The notes beneath the pieces are model-generated. The model had not been told where the DNA came from, ran no database searches, and saw nothing but the letters and a program-made list of their open reading frames with translations. A stretch of DNA of 64,000 nucleotides. It comes from DAOULT01 sp964646625. GTDB lineage: Bacteria; Chloroflexota; Anaerolineae; CAZYHC01. Of the stretch, positions 29,068-38,317 are shown piece by piece. The stretch lies in NCBI GenBank assembly GCA_964646625.1, contig CAZYHC010000001.1:186001-250000 (forward strand), given 5' to 3'. The first letter of the stretch is position 1, and each line of letters begins with the position of its first letter. A program made the translations under genes and the position numbers.

Positions 29068-31416
29068 TTAGCGCGGTAAGCCGTCCCTGAGGTGCACGCC
29101 AAAGCGAGCCAGGATCTCCTTTATCTGGGCCAGCTTTTCGGCCGGGACAATAGCCAGCGCCCGCTCTCCGGCCGGGAAGGGAGTCAAGCACGCCTGCAAC
29201 TCAGGATGTTCTCCTAACTCCTCCAGGGCGCTCCAGTCGCGAAACTCGATCAGGGTGAGGGTCTCGACGGCCGCGTCCCCGTAATAGCCCCCCCAGGCTT
29301 TGATCTGTTCAGCCAGTTTACTCGGAAACGGGCCACGGTGAAGCCTGCCCAATTCGTCCAGCAGACGCAGCACCTTGTCTTTGCTCCCCCCGGCCTGGCG
29401 CACCGACGCGGGAGTCAGCCGCCATTCCCCGTCAACCGCCTCCTCTGCCAGCCGAGAGAGCCTGCCGCGCAGGTGCAGGCTGGGGATGACGTGAATGGGG
29501 CGAATGGTCCCATTCTCCTGGACGATGACGCTGTTGTCGGCTGCCTCCGGCTGCGCGCCCGAGACGGCGGGGAAGAGGCCCTGCTCTACCAGGGCGGAGA
29601 CCAGTTGTTTCTGCCGCTTCTTTTTGACCAGCACTATCTCTGGCGACACCGGCCGGGCCAGGTGTTTGCCGGTGCGCGGTTCATCCCTCAAAGCTGCCAG
29701 CAGGTCGGCATCGACCGCTTGCAGCAGGCTAACTTCGGCGCGAAACACGATCCGCTCGTGGTAGGCGGCCCACTCTTCCAACGAGCGGCGCACGTTTTGG
29801 GGCAACTCGGTGTCGCTGGCCTGTTCCAGGAAACGGATCACGTCGGCCAGGTCCATGCCCAATTGCTGCGCACGGTAGGCCGACTCTCGCGACAGCCGAT
29901 ATTCAAACGCGCCCTGGTCTGCTCGTTCCCGGTCGGCGAACAGGTCCAACTGGGCCAGCCGAACCAGGCTCACCGGCCCTATCGCCATCAACTGAAAATT
30001 GGGCTGGACGATGAGCCTGCCCGTCTCGTCCTGGGGTTGTGGGGATGGCTGCTCAGGTGCCTCCAGGCCCAGCAAGGCCCGGCCCAGCGGGGTCAGGCGG
30101 AACCCTTGTAACGTGTCACCGTCGTAGCCCAGTTCCACCGCCCCAAGCTGGTGCAGAAAGCCGGTCAGACAGTTGATCACAAATTCGTCTTCGAGCTCTT
30201 CAAACGTTTTCAGCAGCGTCTCGCGCTGACCATAATAGTAGCTGCCAGAGTGGCTATAGTACCAGCTTCTGCGGGAGGTCTCTACCCTGCTGTGCTCGGA
30301 AAATAAGAAATCTACTTCCTGTCCCCTGACCTCCTCCAGGAGGTCTGCCGGCTCCAGCCACACGTTGGAGGGCAGCGTTTTCAACGCCGCCAGCACCATC
30401 TGCCGGGCGTGGAGGTAGCGCGGGCCGTATCTGGCGGCCTCACCTCCCAATCCTTCGTGTCCACCCAACTGGGACCAGACCTCCAGGCAGGCGCTTAACT
30501 GCTCAGTTAGAGTGCGGCTCCAGAACTCTGGCACGTGCAGGGTGTCTTTTCCGGTCGGGCGCAGATAGCCTCTCTCCTGGCGCACCAGCCCCAACTTTTC
30601 CAACAACTGGCGTAACAGGTAGAGCCGCCCGGTTTCATCCTCACGCTTTGCATTTTGCAAGAGCGAGTCGGGGACCAATAGAACTTGATTGACGGCCTTG
30701 AGCCACTTTTTGCCGATAAAGCCGGCCTGGGTCAGAGCCACCTCGTTACACCGCAACAAGTCCCAATAGAGGTACAGGTCGCGCAGCAACAGGGCCGGCG
30801 GGCCGGTTTCCACCCTGGCCGGCTGCCAGTCGGAGAGGATGGGCGGGGCGGGCTCCGGCTCTGGTAAGTAACGTCTGATGACCTCGGGCACGTAGAGAGT
30901 AGGGCCAGGGTGAAATTGAAGCTTGTAAGTATAAGAAGTGTAGCCCAGGTCAAAGGGAGTACCACGGCTGAAAACCAACCCGTGATAGGTCAGGCGAGCG
31001 ATTACGTCTTCGAAGGCGAGCGAGTTTTCACGGTGGGGATGCCCAACATATCCATCCGCATAGGGAACATGGTGATAGGGGTAGCTCCTGGTTTTCTCGG
31101 GTTTCTCGATCTTCTTGGCCAGCCCTGCCCGGATGATTTCGCGCTGAAAGCTCTTGGTGGCGGCTGTCCCTCCGCGCAGCAACAGCCGATTGAGCACCGC
31201 CCGCTCTCGCTCGTCCAGCCGCTCCCAGGAGGCCCGCACCCGCGCCTCGTGGAAGAACTCGGCCTGCATCTTGTGGAGCAGTTCTGCCTTGCGCAGCTTC
31301 TTGCCGTACTCGTCGGTGACCTCCAGGCCGGCGGCGCTTGCCATCTCCCACAGCGTGGCAGAGTGATAATCATCGAGGATGGCGTTGATCTCTTTCGACA
31401 CCTTTGGCTTACTCAA
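29068..31416 (-). CDS. Helicase-associated domain protein, third gene of the XPB operon
   Basis: 782 residues, cytoplasmic. The N-terminal 430 residues are helical, with winged-helix-like segments (WERLDERERAVLNRLLLRGG). Residues about 465-650 match the helicase-associated domain (Helicase_C_3/XPB-associated type): GRLIVQPNFQLMAIGPVSL, then FEYRLSRESAYRAQQLGMDL and VIRFLEQASDTELPQNVRRS. There is no Walker A or DEAH box, so it is not itself a helicase. It begins one base after the SWIM gene ends, in the same transcript. As I recall, mycobacteria have a comparable gene beside their XPB gene, which supports partnership. Confidence 0.78.
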   Translation of the reverse strand: MSKPKVSKEINAILDDYHSATLWEMASAAGLEVTDEYGKKLRKAELLHKMQAEFFHEARVRASWERLDERERAVLNRLLLRGGTAATKSFQREIIRAGLAKKIEKPEKTRSYPYHHVPYADGYVGHPHRENSLAFEDVIARLTYHGLVFSRGTPFDLGYTSYTYKLQFHPGPTLYVPEVIRRYLPEPEPAPPILSDWQPARVETGPPALLLRDLYLYWDLLRCNEVALTQAGFIGKKWLKAVNQVLLVPDSLLQNAKREDETGRLYLLRQLLEKLGLVRQERGYLRPTGKDTLHVPEFWSRTLTEQLSACLEVWSQLGGHEGLGGEAARYGPRYLHARQMVLAALKTLPSNVWLEPADLLEEVRGQEVDFLFSEHSRVETSRRSWYYSHSGSYYYGQRETLLKTFEELEDEFVINCLTGFLHQLGAVELGYDGDTLQGFRLTPLGRALLGLEAPEQPSPQPQDETGRLIVQPNFQLMAIGPVSLVRLAQLDLFADRERADQGAFEYRLSRESAYRAQQLGMDLADVIRFLEQASDTELPQNVRRSLEEWAAYHERIVFRAEVSLLQAVDADLLAALRDEPRTGKHLARPVSPEIVLVKKKRQKQLVSALVEQGLFPAVSGAQPEAADNSVIVQENGTIRPIHVIPSLHLRGRLSRLAEEAVDGEWRLTPASVRQAGGSKDKVLRLLDELGRLHRGPFPSKLAEQIKAWGGYYGDAAVETLTLIEFRDWSALEELGEHPELQACLTPFPAGERALAIVPAEKLAQIKEILARFGVHLRDGLPR

Positions 31417-31417
31417 T

Positions 31418-33760
31418 TCAGACCTCGTCCGTTTGCTTGGGGGTATAGCCTGCTTTTTCCAGCTCGGCTATCAAAGGCTCGACAGCTTGCTGGGGAATGA
31501 TCACCAACCGCGGAGAGATTTCAGCGATGAGGTGTTTTTCCAGCGAAGTGACGGCTTTCATCTCTGCTAAGGCATAATCGTCGCCAAATTCGACGACGGT
31601 AAGACGCTCGTAAATGCGCACCCGGCCATACGCTTCCCACCAGTCGGTCAGTTGAGCCTGGATGACCTCCGGCGTGGGAATGGGCATCAACTGTTCCCAA
31701 TCGTCGAGGATTTCAGCCAGGGTCGCGCCAGCTTCGAACGCTTCGTAAGCGGCCTGGGGGGCCAACTGGTAAACAAAAAGGTCGGCGGTGGCCGTCTTCA
31801 GGCGGGCAATCTTATCCAGCAGACCGTGCGCCTGGGCGCTGATCGTGGACGGATGAACGTTGATGGTGTGGTGGTCCATCCTCACCGCCTCCTCTGGCGG
31901 CATGGCCTGGTCGCGGGCGGCGGCGTGGCGCGGTGCAGGCGGGGTTTCCACCCGGTCCCAATAGAGGTCGGCCAGGCCGTGGAAGCGAACGGCTGCCAGC
32001 TCTCCATCGCCAAAGCTCAGGTCTGCCAGCCCCAGCCAGTGCAGTGGCCCGGCGATCATGGTGCGGATAAAGTTGCCCTGGGCCAACTGCCAGTACGTCG
32101 CATCCCCCGGGCGTAGAGGCGTCTCGCTGCCAGCCTCGGCCAGGAACCAACTGCCGGTGGAGTGGAACCGATACCGCTGCCACACCGTCTGATCAAACCG
32201 GGGCCAGACGACGCGCATCAATCGGAACAGATCCTTCAGCGCCACCCACCTGCCGTCGGGCAGGGAGGCCAGCGCACGCAAGACCAACTGGCGGAAAAGA
32301 AGCAGATCGACGCTTAAATGCTCCGGCTTGAGATAACGGTGGCCGAAGACGCGCTTGAGGGCCAGTTGGCTGGTTGGGTGGTGGCGCAGGAGTTCCCACA
32401 ACTCGCTCCAGTTTGGCATCAGGAAGTAGACCCGGGCCAGGATGGCGCGTTGGGTCAACTCATCCTGGCTCAGGAACTGCGCTTTCACCTCGGGCCAGAC
32501 CGTCACCGGGCTGCCAGACTGAAAGATGCCGGCCGCTGCCAGCAGGGAAAAGATAAACTCCAGGCGCGTTTCACCCCCGGCCACAGGGGCCAGTCGCTCT
32601 ATGGTTTCGTCCGGCAGCGAGTAGCAAGGGGGCGGGACGGTCAGAATCAGATCCGGATGTGACGAGAGCCTTCCACTCTCCTTTGCCCGCCGAATTTCGT
32701 CGGGATCGTAATCCCACTGTTCCAGCCCGGGGTAAAACTTTTCCAGGCGAGGACGCGGCATGGGGGAGCGCAGGGGGGAAGGGGACTGCTCCAGCAGCAA
32801 GGTGATTTGGCTGGCAGTGCGAACCAACTCATACGGGTCGCCTAAATCAAGTTCGGTGGCTGGCTGAGCCGGTGGCGATTCGCTATCCGGTTGGGGCCCT
32901 TTGCCCATCGAAGCAGGGATAACCTCCTCCAGGATCGGAGAAAGATGCCGGATGATGGCCCGAGGGACGAAATCGGTTCGGGGTGGGTAAGAGTCTATTA
33001 CCTCCCCCGGCACAGCCAACCCCATCTCGCAGAGGTGGCGGGTGTAAGTCCCAACCTGCCTGTAGCTTTCGAGTGGCCCCCACATCGTGGCTACCCGTTC
33101 AATATCATCCGCTTGAACGTTGGGATCGCCGCTAGGCAATAATACCAGAGCACGCAGCACCTGCTGGTGCTCCGCATCCAGGCCGAGGAAGGTCTTGAGG
33201 ACCTCGCCGGGGGCGGTGATGTGTTCGACGATCTGTCGGACCACCGCTCCTTTGCGGGTACCTTTGACCTTCCAGCCGCGCCTCTTAGCCATCTGGCGCA
33301 GGTCTTGCAACCTAATCACCTTCAGCCACTCGGCCAACTGCTGAGCGTTGGCGCGCTGGCGGTCCGCCAAAGAGACCGTCAGCCAGAAGGGTAGTGCTTC
33401 GGGCCGGTACGTCGGCGGCGGCTCAACGGGCATCACCTCGATGGGGTGCTCGCTGGAGAAAGGTGTCGCCTCCTGGATGGTAAAAGAGCCGGGAGATTGA
33501 ATCCACTTGAGCAAGACCGCGCCGATGTGCTTACAATAGCCGCCCCAATCGTAAGGGCAGCTACAGCGGGCGTTGATGCTGGTTGGCTCCACGTCGATCT
33601 CTACCTCGTACAGGTACGTACCGCGTACCTGGGCGGTGAGAGTCTTGCCTGAGCGAACCGGGCCTTGTACCCGTTGTATATAGCCCCGGGCCCTGCTTAG
33701 GCTTTTGGTCTTTAGATAACCACCGAGGTCGGCTTCGGTGAGACTTTCTAAGGTGGGCAT
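31418..33760 (-). CDS. SWIM zinc-finger protein, second gene of the XPB operon
   Basis: 780 residues. A SWIM motif CxCx7CxH lies at residues 66-78 (CSCPYDWGGYCKH). SWIM domains bind DNA or proteins and occur with bacterial SWI2/SNF2-type helicases. Residues about 631-780 repeat the helicase-associated pattern (INVHPSTISAQAHGLLDKIA, AAYEAFEAGATLAEILDDW, then IPTPEVIQAQLTDWW). There is no nucleotide-binding motif. It lies 109 bp after the XPB gene and one base before the third gene. A DNA-loading or recognition role for the helicase is an inference from domain content and neighbourhood. Confidence 0.8.
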   Translation of the reverse strand: MPTLESLTEADLGGYLKTKSLSRARGYIQRVQGPVRSGKTLTAQVRGTYLYEVEIDVEPTSINARCSCPYDWGGYCKHIGAVLLKWIQSPGSFTIQEATPFSSEHPIEVMPVEPPPTYRPEALPFWLTVSLADRQRANAQQLAEWLKVIRLQDLRQMAKRRGWKVKGTRKGAVVRQIVEHITAPGEVLKTFLGLDAEHQQVLRALVLLPSGDPNVQADDIERVATMWGPLESYRQVGTYTRHLCEMGLAVPGEVIDSYPPRTDFVPRAIIRHLSPILEEVIPASMGKGPQPDSESPPAQPATELDLGDPYELVRTASQITLLLEQSPSPLRSPMPRPRLEKFYPGLEQWDYDPDEIRRAKESGRLSSHPDLILTVPPPCYSLPDETIERLAPVAGGETRLEFIFSLLAAAGIFQSGSPVTVWPEVKAQFLSQDELTQRAILARVYFLMPNWSELWELLRHHPTSQLALKRVFGHRYLKPEHLSVDLLLFRQLVLRALASLPDGRWVALKDLFRLMRVVWPRFDQTVWQRYRFHSTGSWFLAEAGSETPLRPGDATYWQLAQGNFIRTMIAGPLHWLGLADLSFGDGELAAVRFHGLADLYWDRVETPPAPRHAAARDQAMPPEEAVRMDHHTINVHPSTISAQAHGLLDKIARLKTATADLFVYQLAPQAAYEAFEAGATLAEILDDWEQLMPIPTPEVIQAQLTDWWEAYGRVRIYERLTVVEFGDDYALAEMKAVTSLEKHLIAEISPRLVIIPQQAVEPLIAELEKAGYTPKQTDEV

Positions 33761-33869
33761 ATCGCTATCCTGCCTTCAGTTGCATTCAGCTATCAACAGA
33801 AATTATTCTAACATCTCAGACCGAGGTTCCATTATTCCACCTGTGAACATTGTGCCGGGACTCCTGTTG

Positions 33870-35600
33870 CTATCCGGCTGTCGTCGCCGGCTCGTACTCC
33901 GCCACTTCATGATCGTAGAGGATGGTATAGCGGTAGCCCTGCTCGGTGAGGAACAATTGACGGTTGGCAGCAAAGTCCTGATCCTGGGTATCCTTGCTGA
34001 CCAGCGTGTAAAAATGAGCCAGCAGCCCATTCCGCTTGGGACGCAGGATCCGGCCCAACCGCTGCGCCTCTTCCTGCCGACTGCCAAACGTGCCACTGAT
34101 TTGAATCATCACGCTGGCATCTGGCAGGTCAACGGCGAAATTCCCCACCTTGGAAACGATCAGCCGGGGAACGGTCCCCTCTCTGAACTGTTGAAACAAC
34201 TTGCGCCGCTCGCGCACCGGCGTCTTGCCCGTGATGAGGGGATAGCCATAACGCTCTTCCACCTGCTTGAGCTGATCCAGGTACATCCCGATGATGAGCA
34301 GTTGGTCGTCTGGGTGTTTGGTCAGCAGTTGATCTAACACTTCAAGCTTGCACGGGTTCTCGGCCGCCACCCGGTACTTCTGGCGTCTCTCGGCGACGGC
34401 GTACTCCATCCGCAGGTCGGGGGGCAGGAGGATGCGGATCTCGGTCACGTCGGCCGTGGCAATCCAGCCCTGTTTTTCCAGGTCTTTCCACGGGACGTCG
34501 TATTTCTTGGGCCCAATGAGGGAGAAAACGTCTTCCTCTCGACCGTCTTCGCGCACCAGGGTGGCGGTGAGTCCCATGCGGCGGCGGGCCTGGAGCTCGG
34601 CGGTGATGCGAAAGACGGGCGCGGGCAGCAAGTGCACCTCGTCGTAAATGATCAGCCCCCAATTGCGCTTACTAAACAACTCGAAGTGAGGGAACTCTTC
34701 GATCATGGGCAATCCATGCTTCTTTGTCCCCCGCTTGCGGTAGGTCATCGTTTGATAGGTGGAGATGGTCACTGGCCGAACCTCTTTGCGATGGCCGGAA
34801 TACTCGCCGATCTGATCCTCGGTCAGCGTCGTTTTGTCCAGCAGTTCATCGATCCACTGACGGGCAGCGACAGTGCTGGGGCTGAGGATCAGGGTGCTGC
34901 ATTGCATCTGCTCCATCACCGCCATGCCGACCATTGTCTTGCCTGCGCCGCAGGGGAGCACAATGACCCCCGAGCCGCCGCGCGCCGCGCCCCCGGCGTA
35001 AAAGATATCGGCCGCTTCCTGCTGGTAATCGCGCAGCACAAAGGGCTGGTCGCTGGCCGCCATCGGCCGCAGGTGGATCTCCAGCGGATCGCCGTCCACG
35101 TAACCGGCCAGGTCTTCAGCCGGGTAGCCAATGTTCACCAGGGCTTGCTTGATGTGCCCCCGCCGGGCGGGGTCCATCCGCAAGGTGCGTGCGTCAATTT
35201 GAGCGGTGATGTAGGGGAGGAGCTTTTTGTGGCGCACCAGTTCAGCGATCAGCGCCACCTCGTCGGAGACCAGCAGGAGGTCACCAACGTGCCGGAGCAG
35301 TTTCACGCGGCCGTAGCGGGAGATGTATTCCTCGATATCCACGCGCACGTTGTCGGGAATGGGGTATTTACTATAACGCCCCAATCCTTCCAGGATCTTT
35401 GCGGCGCTAAGGCCGGCCGAGGCGGCGTTCCAGAGCGACAGGGGGGTGACGCGGTAGGTGTGGACGTATTCGGGGCTTTTTTCCAGTTCCGCAAAGCGCG
35501 CCAGCACGTCGCGCGCCTCCTGGTAGAACTCGTTATCAACTTCCAGGAGAACGCTCTTGTCCCCCTGGACAATGATGGGATTTTGTGGATTGTAGCTCAT
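33870..35600 (-). CDS. XPB-type superfamily 2 DNA helicase
   Basis: 576 residues. Residues 1-150 are a helicase-associated domain (RVTPLSLWNAASAGLSAAKI, SRYGRVKLL). The motor follows: Q-like FVLRDYQQEAA 187-197, Walker A GAGKT 218-222, DEVH 320-323, LTAT 344-347, the XPB-specific RED motif 350-352, and motif VI QEEAQRLGRILRP 509-521. XPB opens DNA for nucleotide excision repair and transcription in eukaryotes; archaeal and bacterial forms unwind DNA in vitro, and archaeal ones pair with the nuclease Bax1. No Bax1-like gene is visible here. It is the first gene of a three-gene minus-strand operon with a promoter at 35719-35747. Confidence 0.93.
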   Translation of the reverse strand: MSYNPQNPIIVQGDKSVLLEVDNEFYQEARDVLARFAELEKSPEYVHTYRVTPLSLWNAASAGLSAAKILEGLGRYSKYPIPDNVRVDIEEYISRYGRVKLLRHVGDLLLVSDEVALIAELVRHKKLLPYITAQIDARTLRMDPARRGHIKQALVNIGYPAEDLAGYVDGDPLEIHLRPMAASDQPFVLRDYQQEAADIFYAGGAARGGSGVIVLPCGAGKTMVGMAVMEQMQCSTLILSPSTVAARQWIDELLDKTTLTEDQIGEYSGHRKEVRPVTISTYQTMTYRKRGTKKHGLPMIEEFPHFELFSKRNWGLIIYDEVHLLPAPVFRITAELQARRRMGLTATLVREDGREEDVFSLIGPKKYDVPWKDLEKQGWIATADVTEIRILLPPDLRMEYAVAERRQKYRVAAENPCKLEVLDQLLTKHPDDQLLIIGMYLDQLKQVEERYGYPLITGKTPVRERRKLFQQFREGTVPRLIVSKVGNFAVDLPDASVMIQISGTFGSRQEEAQRLGRILRPKRNGLLAHFYTLVSKDTQDQDFAANRQLFLTEQGYRYTILYDHEVAEYEPATTAG

Positions 35601-35718
35601 CTCAACTTGTAATCTGAACAGTTAGAATAGCCTCCGAAAGAAGAGCCGGTAGCATCGTTCTTCGGCAGCAGGCTTTGATCGAGCGCTTGACAAAAACTTC
35701 TCAGTCCTTACGGCAGGT

Positions 35719-35747
35719 ATTATACTTGACAATGCGCAATCACGCAA
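35719..35747 (-). promoter_or_regulatory. Promoter of the XPB operon
   Basis: Minus-strand TTGCGT (35742-35747) and TATAAT (35719-35724), spacer 17 bp; the leader is about 110 bases. Confidence 0.7.
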
Positions 35748-35755
35748 GGGGCGTC
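35719..35755 (-). repeat. Dispersed repeat carrying the XPB promoter
   Basis: The promoter lies within a copy of the repeat also found at 804-843 in the other orientation; TGATTGCGCATTGTC and the flanking GACGCCCC are shared. Confidence 0.55.
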
Positions 35756-35980
35756 GCTAAAGAAAAGCCGCCCTGTGGTCAGGACGGCTATGGTCTCCTC
35801 TGGGGTCTGTCCCAAATTTTTGGGAGGTGACAATTGCTCCAGCCCCCGTCCCCGGGGGCGGTGATCGTGAAACACCGTGACGCTATCCAATATGTCCCCG
35901 AGACGGGGACTGGGAGCGGGCGAAAAGAGACTCGCCTAAAATCTGAGACGCACCCTCTCCTCTGCTACGGCGATCCTGAG
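35756..35980. other. Non-coding stretch with hairpins between XPB and molybdoenzyme genes
   Basis: Contains AGCCGCCCTG (35766-35775)/CAGGACGGCT (35780-35789) with one mismatch, a CCCAAA...TTTGGG palindrome at 35811-35824, and GTCCCC/GGGGAC inverted repeats near 35894-35910. These may end the molybdoenzyme transcript. No gene seen. Confidence 0.45.
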
Positions 35981-38074
35981 CTATCTCCCCTCCTCTGCCC
36001 CCTGGATGTCGCACAGAAGGGTCCTGAGGTTGGTGGCCCCTATGGCCGGATCGCACCTCTCCATGTCGTTTTCGGTCAGCAAGTTGATGTTAGACCGATC
36101 CCACCCCAGGCCGTCCTTCTCCTCCGGGAACCACCAACCATGCTCGGCGGCCACCATCCCAGGGGGCACTCTATCCGTCACTTTGACCCTCTGCCGACAT
36201 CTCCCTCGCCGGGAGACGATTGTGGCCCACTGCCCATCACGTAACCCCTTCTCCTCGGCCAGCCGGGGGTTGATCTCCACGATGGGATCAGGGTGCCTAT
36301 GGCGCAAGGGCTCTACCATTCTGTTCTCGGAGTGGAAAAAATAGGGGATGCGCGCCCCGGTGATGAGAATGTAGGGGTACTCTTTTAACAGCTCCGGGGT
36401 GGCCCTGGGGCTTTCGGGAGGTTCCAGATAGCCGGGCAGGGGGTCGTAGCCCAGGCGCTCGAAGAGGGTAGAGTACAACTCCACTCTCTGGGTAGGGGTG
36501 GAGAAACCCTGTTGCAGATATTTTCTAAAAGTCTGCTCCCCCCTGAGATACCCTCGCTGGCAGAACTCTTCCCAGGTAAGCCCGGCAGGGGAGAGGATGT
36601 AATTGAGGGCCTCCCGTACCGTGGGCCACCAATCCTGTTCGTCCCCTACCCTCTTGCCCAGTTCGTTGAGGATCTGGTAATCGGACCAGCAATCCCCTAC
36701 CTGCACCGCCTTCTGCCTGGCCATCACCAGACCGTGCCGCTTCCAGAGGTCGGCCACATAGTCCACCTCCAACCAGGTGGCCGAGGGGAGGACAACGTCC
36801 GCCTCCTTTGCCGTGGGGGTTAGAAAAAAGTCCGCCACCACCATAAAATCAACCCTCTCCAGGGCGGCCTTTACCTCGCGGGCGTTGGCCCTGGTGATCA
36901 GGGGGTTGGTGCTGATGAGGAAGAGCCCCCTTACCGGATAAGGGTCCTCCTCCAGGATGGCTCGCCAGACCGCCCTGGGGTTGAGCACCGCAATAAAGTC
37001 CGCCAGGCGAAACCTGTCCCCTCCCAACCTCTTCTTCCTCTGCTCGGGGGAGAGGCGCTCGTGGAGGCCCAGCTTGCTCACCTTCACCACCGGCGGTGGG
37101 TTGAAGAAGGCATTCCCGCCGGGCACGTCCAGATTCCCCGTGATAGCCATCAGGGAGATGAGTAGCCTGAGGTTGTTGGTGCAGTTCCTCCCTTGCTCGA
37201 TAGCCACCCCCCAATGGATAGCAGCGGGTGAGCTATGGGAGAAGAGCTCGGACGCCTTCTCGATCCTTTGGGGGTCCAACCCGGTCACCTCTGCGGCCCA
37301 GGACAGGGGATATTCCTTGGCCCGCCGGCAGAACTCCTCCCAGCCGTGGACATGGTTCGCCACAAATCCTTCGTCGTACCACCCATTGTCAATGATGACG
37401 TTCAACATCCCCCAGGCCAGGGCCCCATCGGTGCCCGGCCGCAGGGGGAGCCAGAGAGCGGCCCGCCCGGCCAGAGGGGTCTTGCGGGGGTCCACCACGA
37501 TGAGTTGCGCTCCCTCACGGAGGCTATCCGCTAAATAAAAACCCTTGTACTCATCGGGATGGGAGACCAGCGGGTTCCCCCCCCAAACCACGATGCAGTG
37601 GGGCCTCCTCTGATAATCCACCACCGGCAGGTTCCCGCACACGGCGATCCCGGTGGCGAGGCGGGGGCCATAGCACATGTGGCCCGCAGTGAGGACGTTG
37701 GGGGTGCCAAACAGATTGGCAAAGCGATAAATAAAGGCCTCGTTGTCCCGGCCCGTACCATAGCCCAACGCCAGGGCCTCCGCGCCCTCTCTCTCCCTGA
37801 TCGCCAGAAACCGCTCGCTGATCTCATCCAGGGCCTCATCCCAACCGATCTCCTTCCAACCCTGGGCGGTCCGCCGCAGGGGGGCCGTGAGACGATCGGG
37901 GTGATGGGCCAGAAAGGGAGCCATCTTCCCCTTGATACAGAGCCTTCCCTGGTTGATGGGGCCCTGGGGATCGCCCTTCACCTCGGTCACCCTGCCCTTC
38001 TCTACTCCGACCAGGACCCCACAGCCGCCGTGACACCCTCGGCATACGCTCCTGATCACCTTGTTCTCTCCCAT
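35981..38074 (-). CDS. Molybdopterin-dependent oxidoreductase, catalytic subunit
   Basis: 697 residues. The N-terminal 4Fe-4S site has Cys11, Cys14, Cys18 and Cys46 (CRGCHGGCG ... GRLCIKGK). The bis-MGD-binding core follows, with a likely Mo-ligand Cys134 in GHMCYGPR, then VVWGGNPLVSHPDEYKG and STNPLITRANAREV, and a C-terminal cofactor-binding cap (VEINPRLAEEKGLRDGQWAT). It belongs to the DMSO-reductase superfamily (formate dehydrogenase, polysulfide/thiosulfate or arsenate reductase, acetylene-hydratase-like). There is no twin-arginine signal, so it is cytoplasmic. No iron-sulfur or membrane subunit adjoins, so the partner and substrate are unknown. Codon use (CCC, AGG, GGG) differs somewhat from its neighbours. 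Confidence 0.9.
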   Translation of the reverse strand: MGENKVIRSVCRGCHGGCGVLVGVEKGRVTEVKGDPQGPINQGRLCIKGKMAPFLAHHPDRLTAPLRRTAQGWKEIGWDEALDEISERFLAIREREGAEALALGYGTGRDNEAFIYRFANLFGTPNVLTAGHMCYGPRLATGIAVCGNLPVVDYQRRPHCIVVWGGNPLVSHPDEYKGFYLADSLREGAQLIVVDPRKTPLAGRAALWLPLRPGTDGALAWGMLNVIIDNGWYDEGFVANHVHGWEEFCRRAKEYPLSWAAEVTGLDPQRIEKASELFSHSSPAAIHWGVAIEQGRNCTNNLRLLISLMAITGNLDVPGGNAFFNPPPVVKVSKLGLHERLSPEQRKKRLGGDRFRLADFIAVLNPRAVWRAILEEDPYPVRGLFLISTNPLITRANAREVKAALERVDFMVVADFFLTPTAKEADVVLPSATWLEVDYVADLWKRHGLVMARQKAVQVGDCWSDYQILNELGKRVGDEQDWWPTVREALNYILSPAGLTWEEFCQRGYLRGEQTFRKYLQQGFSTPTQRVELYSTLFERLGYDPLPGYLEPPESPRATPELLKEYPYILITGARIPYFFHSENRMVEPLRHRHPDPIVEINPRLAEEKGLRDGQWATIVSRRGRCRQRVKVTDRVPPGMVAAEHGWWFPEEKDGLGWDRSNINLLTENDMERCDPAIGATNLRTLLCDIQGAEEGR

Positions 38075-38105
38075 TGCCTTCCTCTGGTCCGGGAAATCTG
38101 TGAAT

Positions 38106-38136
38106 GCCCCTCGCCTGCACCGAGGGGCCTTTTCTT
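38106..38136 (+). terminator. Plus-strand terminator-like hairpin upstream of the molybdoenzyme gene
   Basis: GCCCCTCG (38106-38113), 7-nt loop, CGAGGGGC (38121-38128), CTTTTCTT. No plus-strand gene now reads into it, so it may be left over from an earlier gene order. Confidence 0.6.
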
Positions 38137-38212
38137 ATAGCCAATTATACGTGACGAATTATACCATAGTCTCAAGCAAAAGACAACCGATTACGCTCTC
38201 AGTACACCAGGC

Positions 38213-38241
38213 TTGCCCAAAGCTCGAACTTGAAGTACAAT
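38213..38241 (+). promoter_or_regulatory. Promoter of the glycosyltransferase-like gene at 38318
   Basis: TTGCCC (38213-38218) and TACAAT (38236-38241), 17-bp spacer. It overlaps an in-frame ATG at 38240, ruling that start out. Confidence 0.65.
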
Positions 38242-38317
38242 GTTAGTTGATAGAAGGGATAGGGTATCGTGTTCTGCGGTCATTATCCCACATAAATCCC
38301 ACATAAATGAGCGTGGT

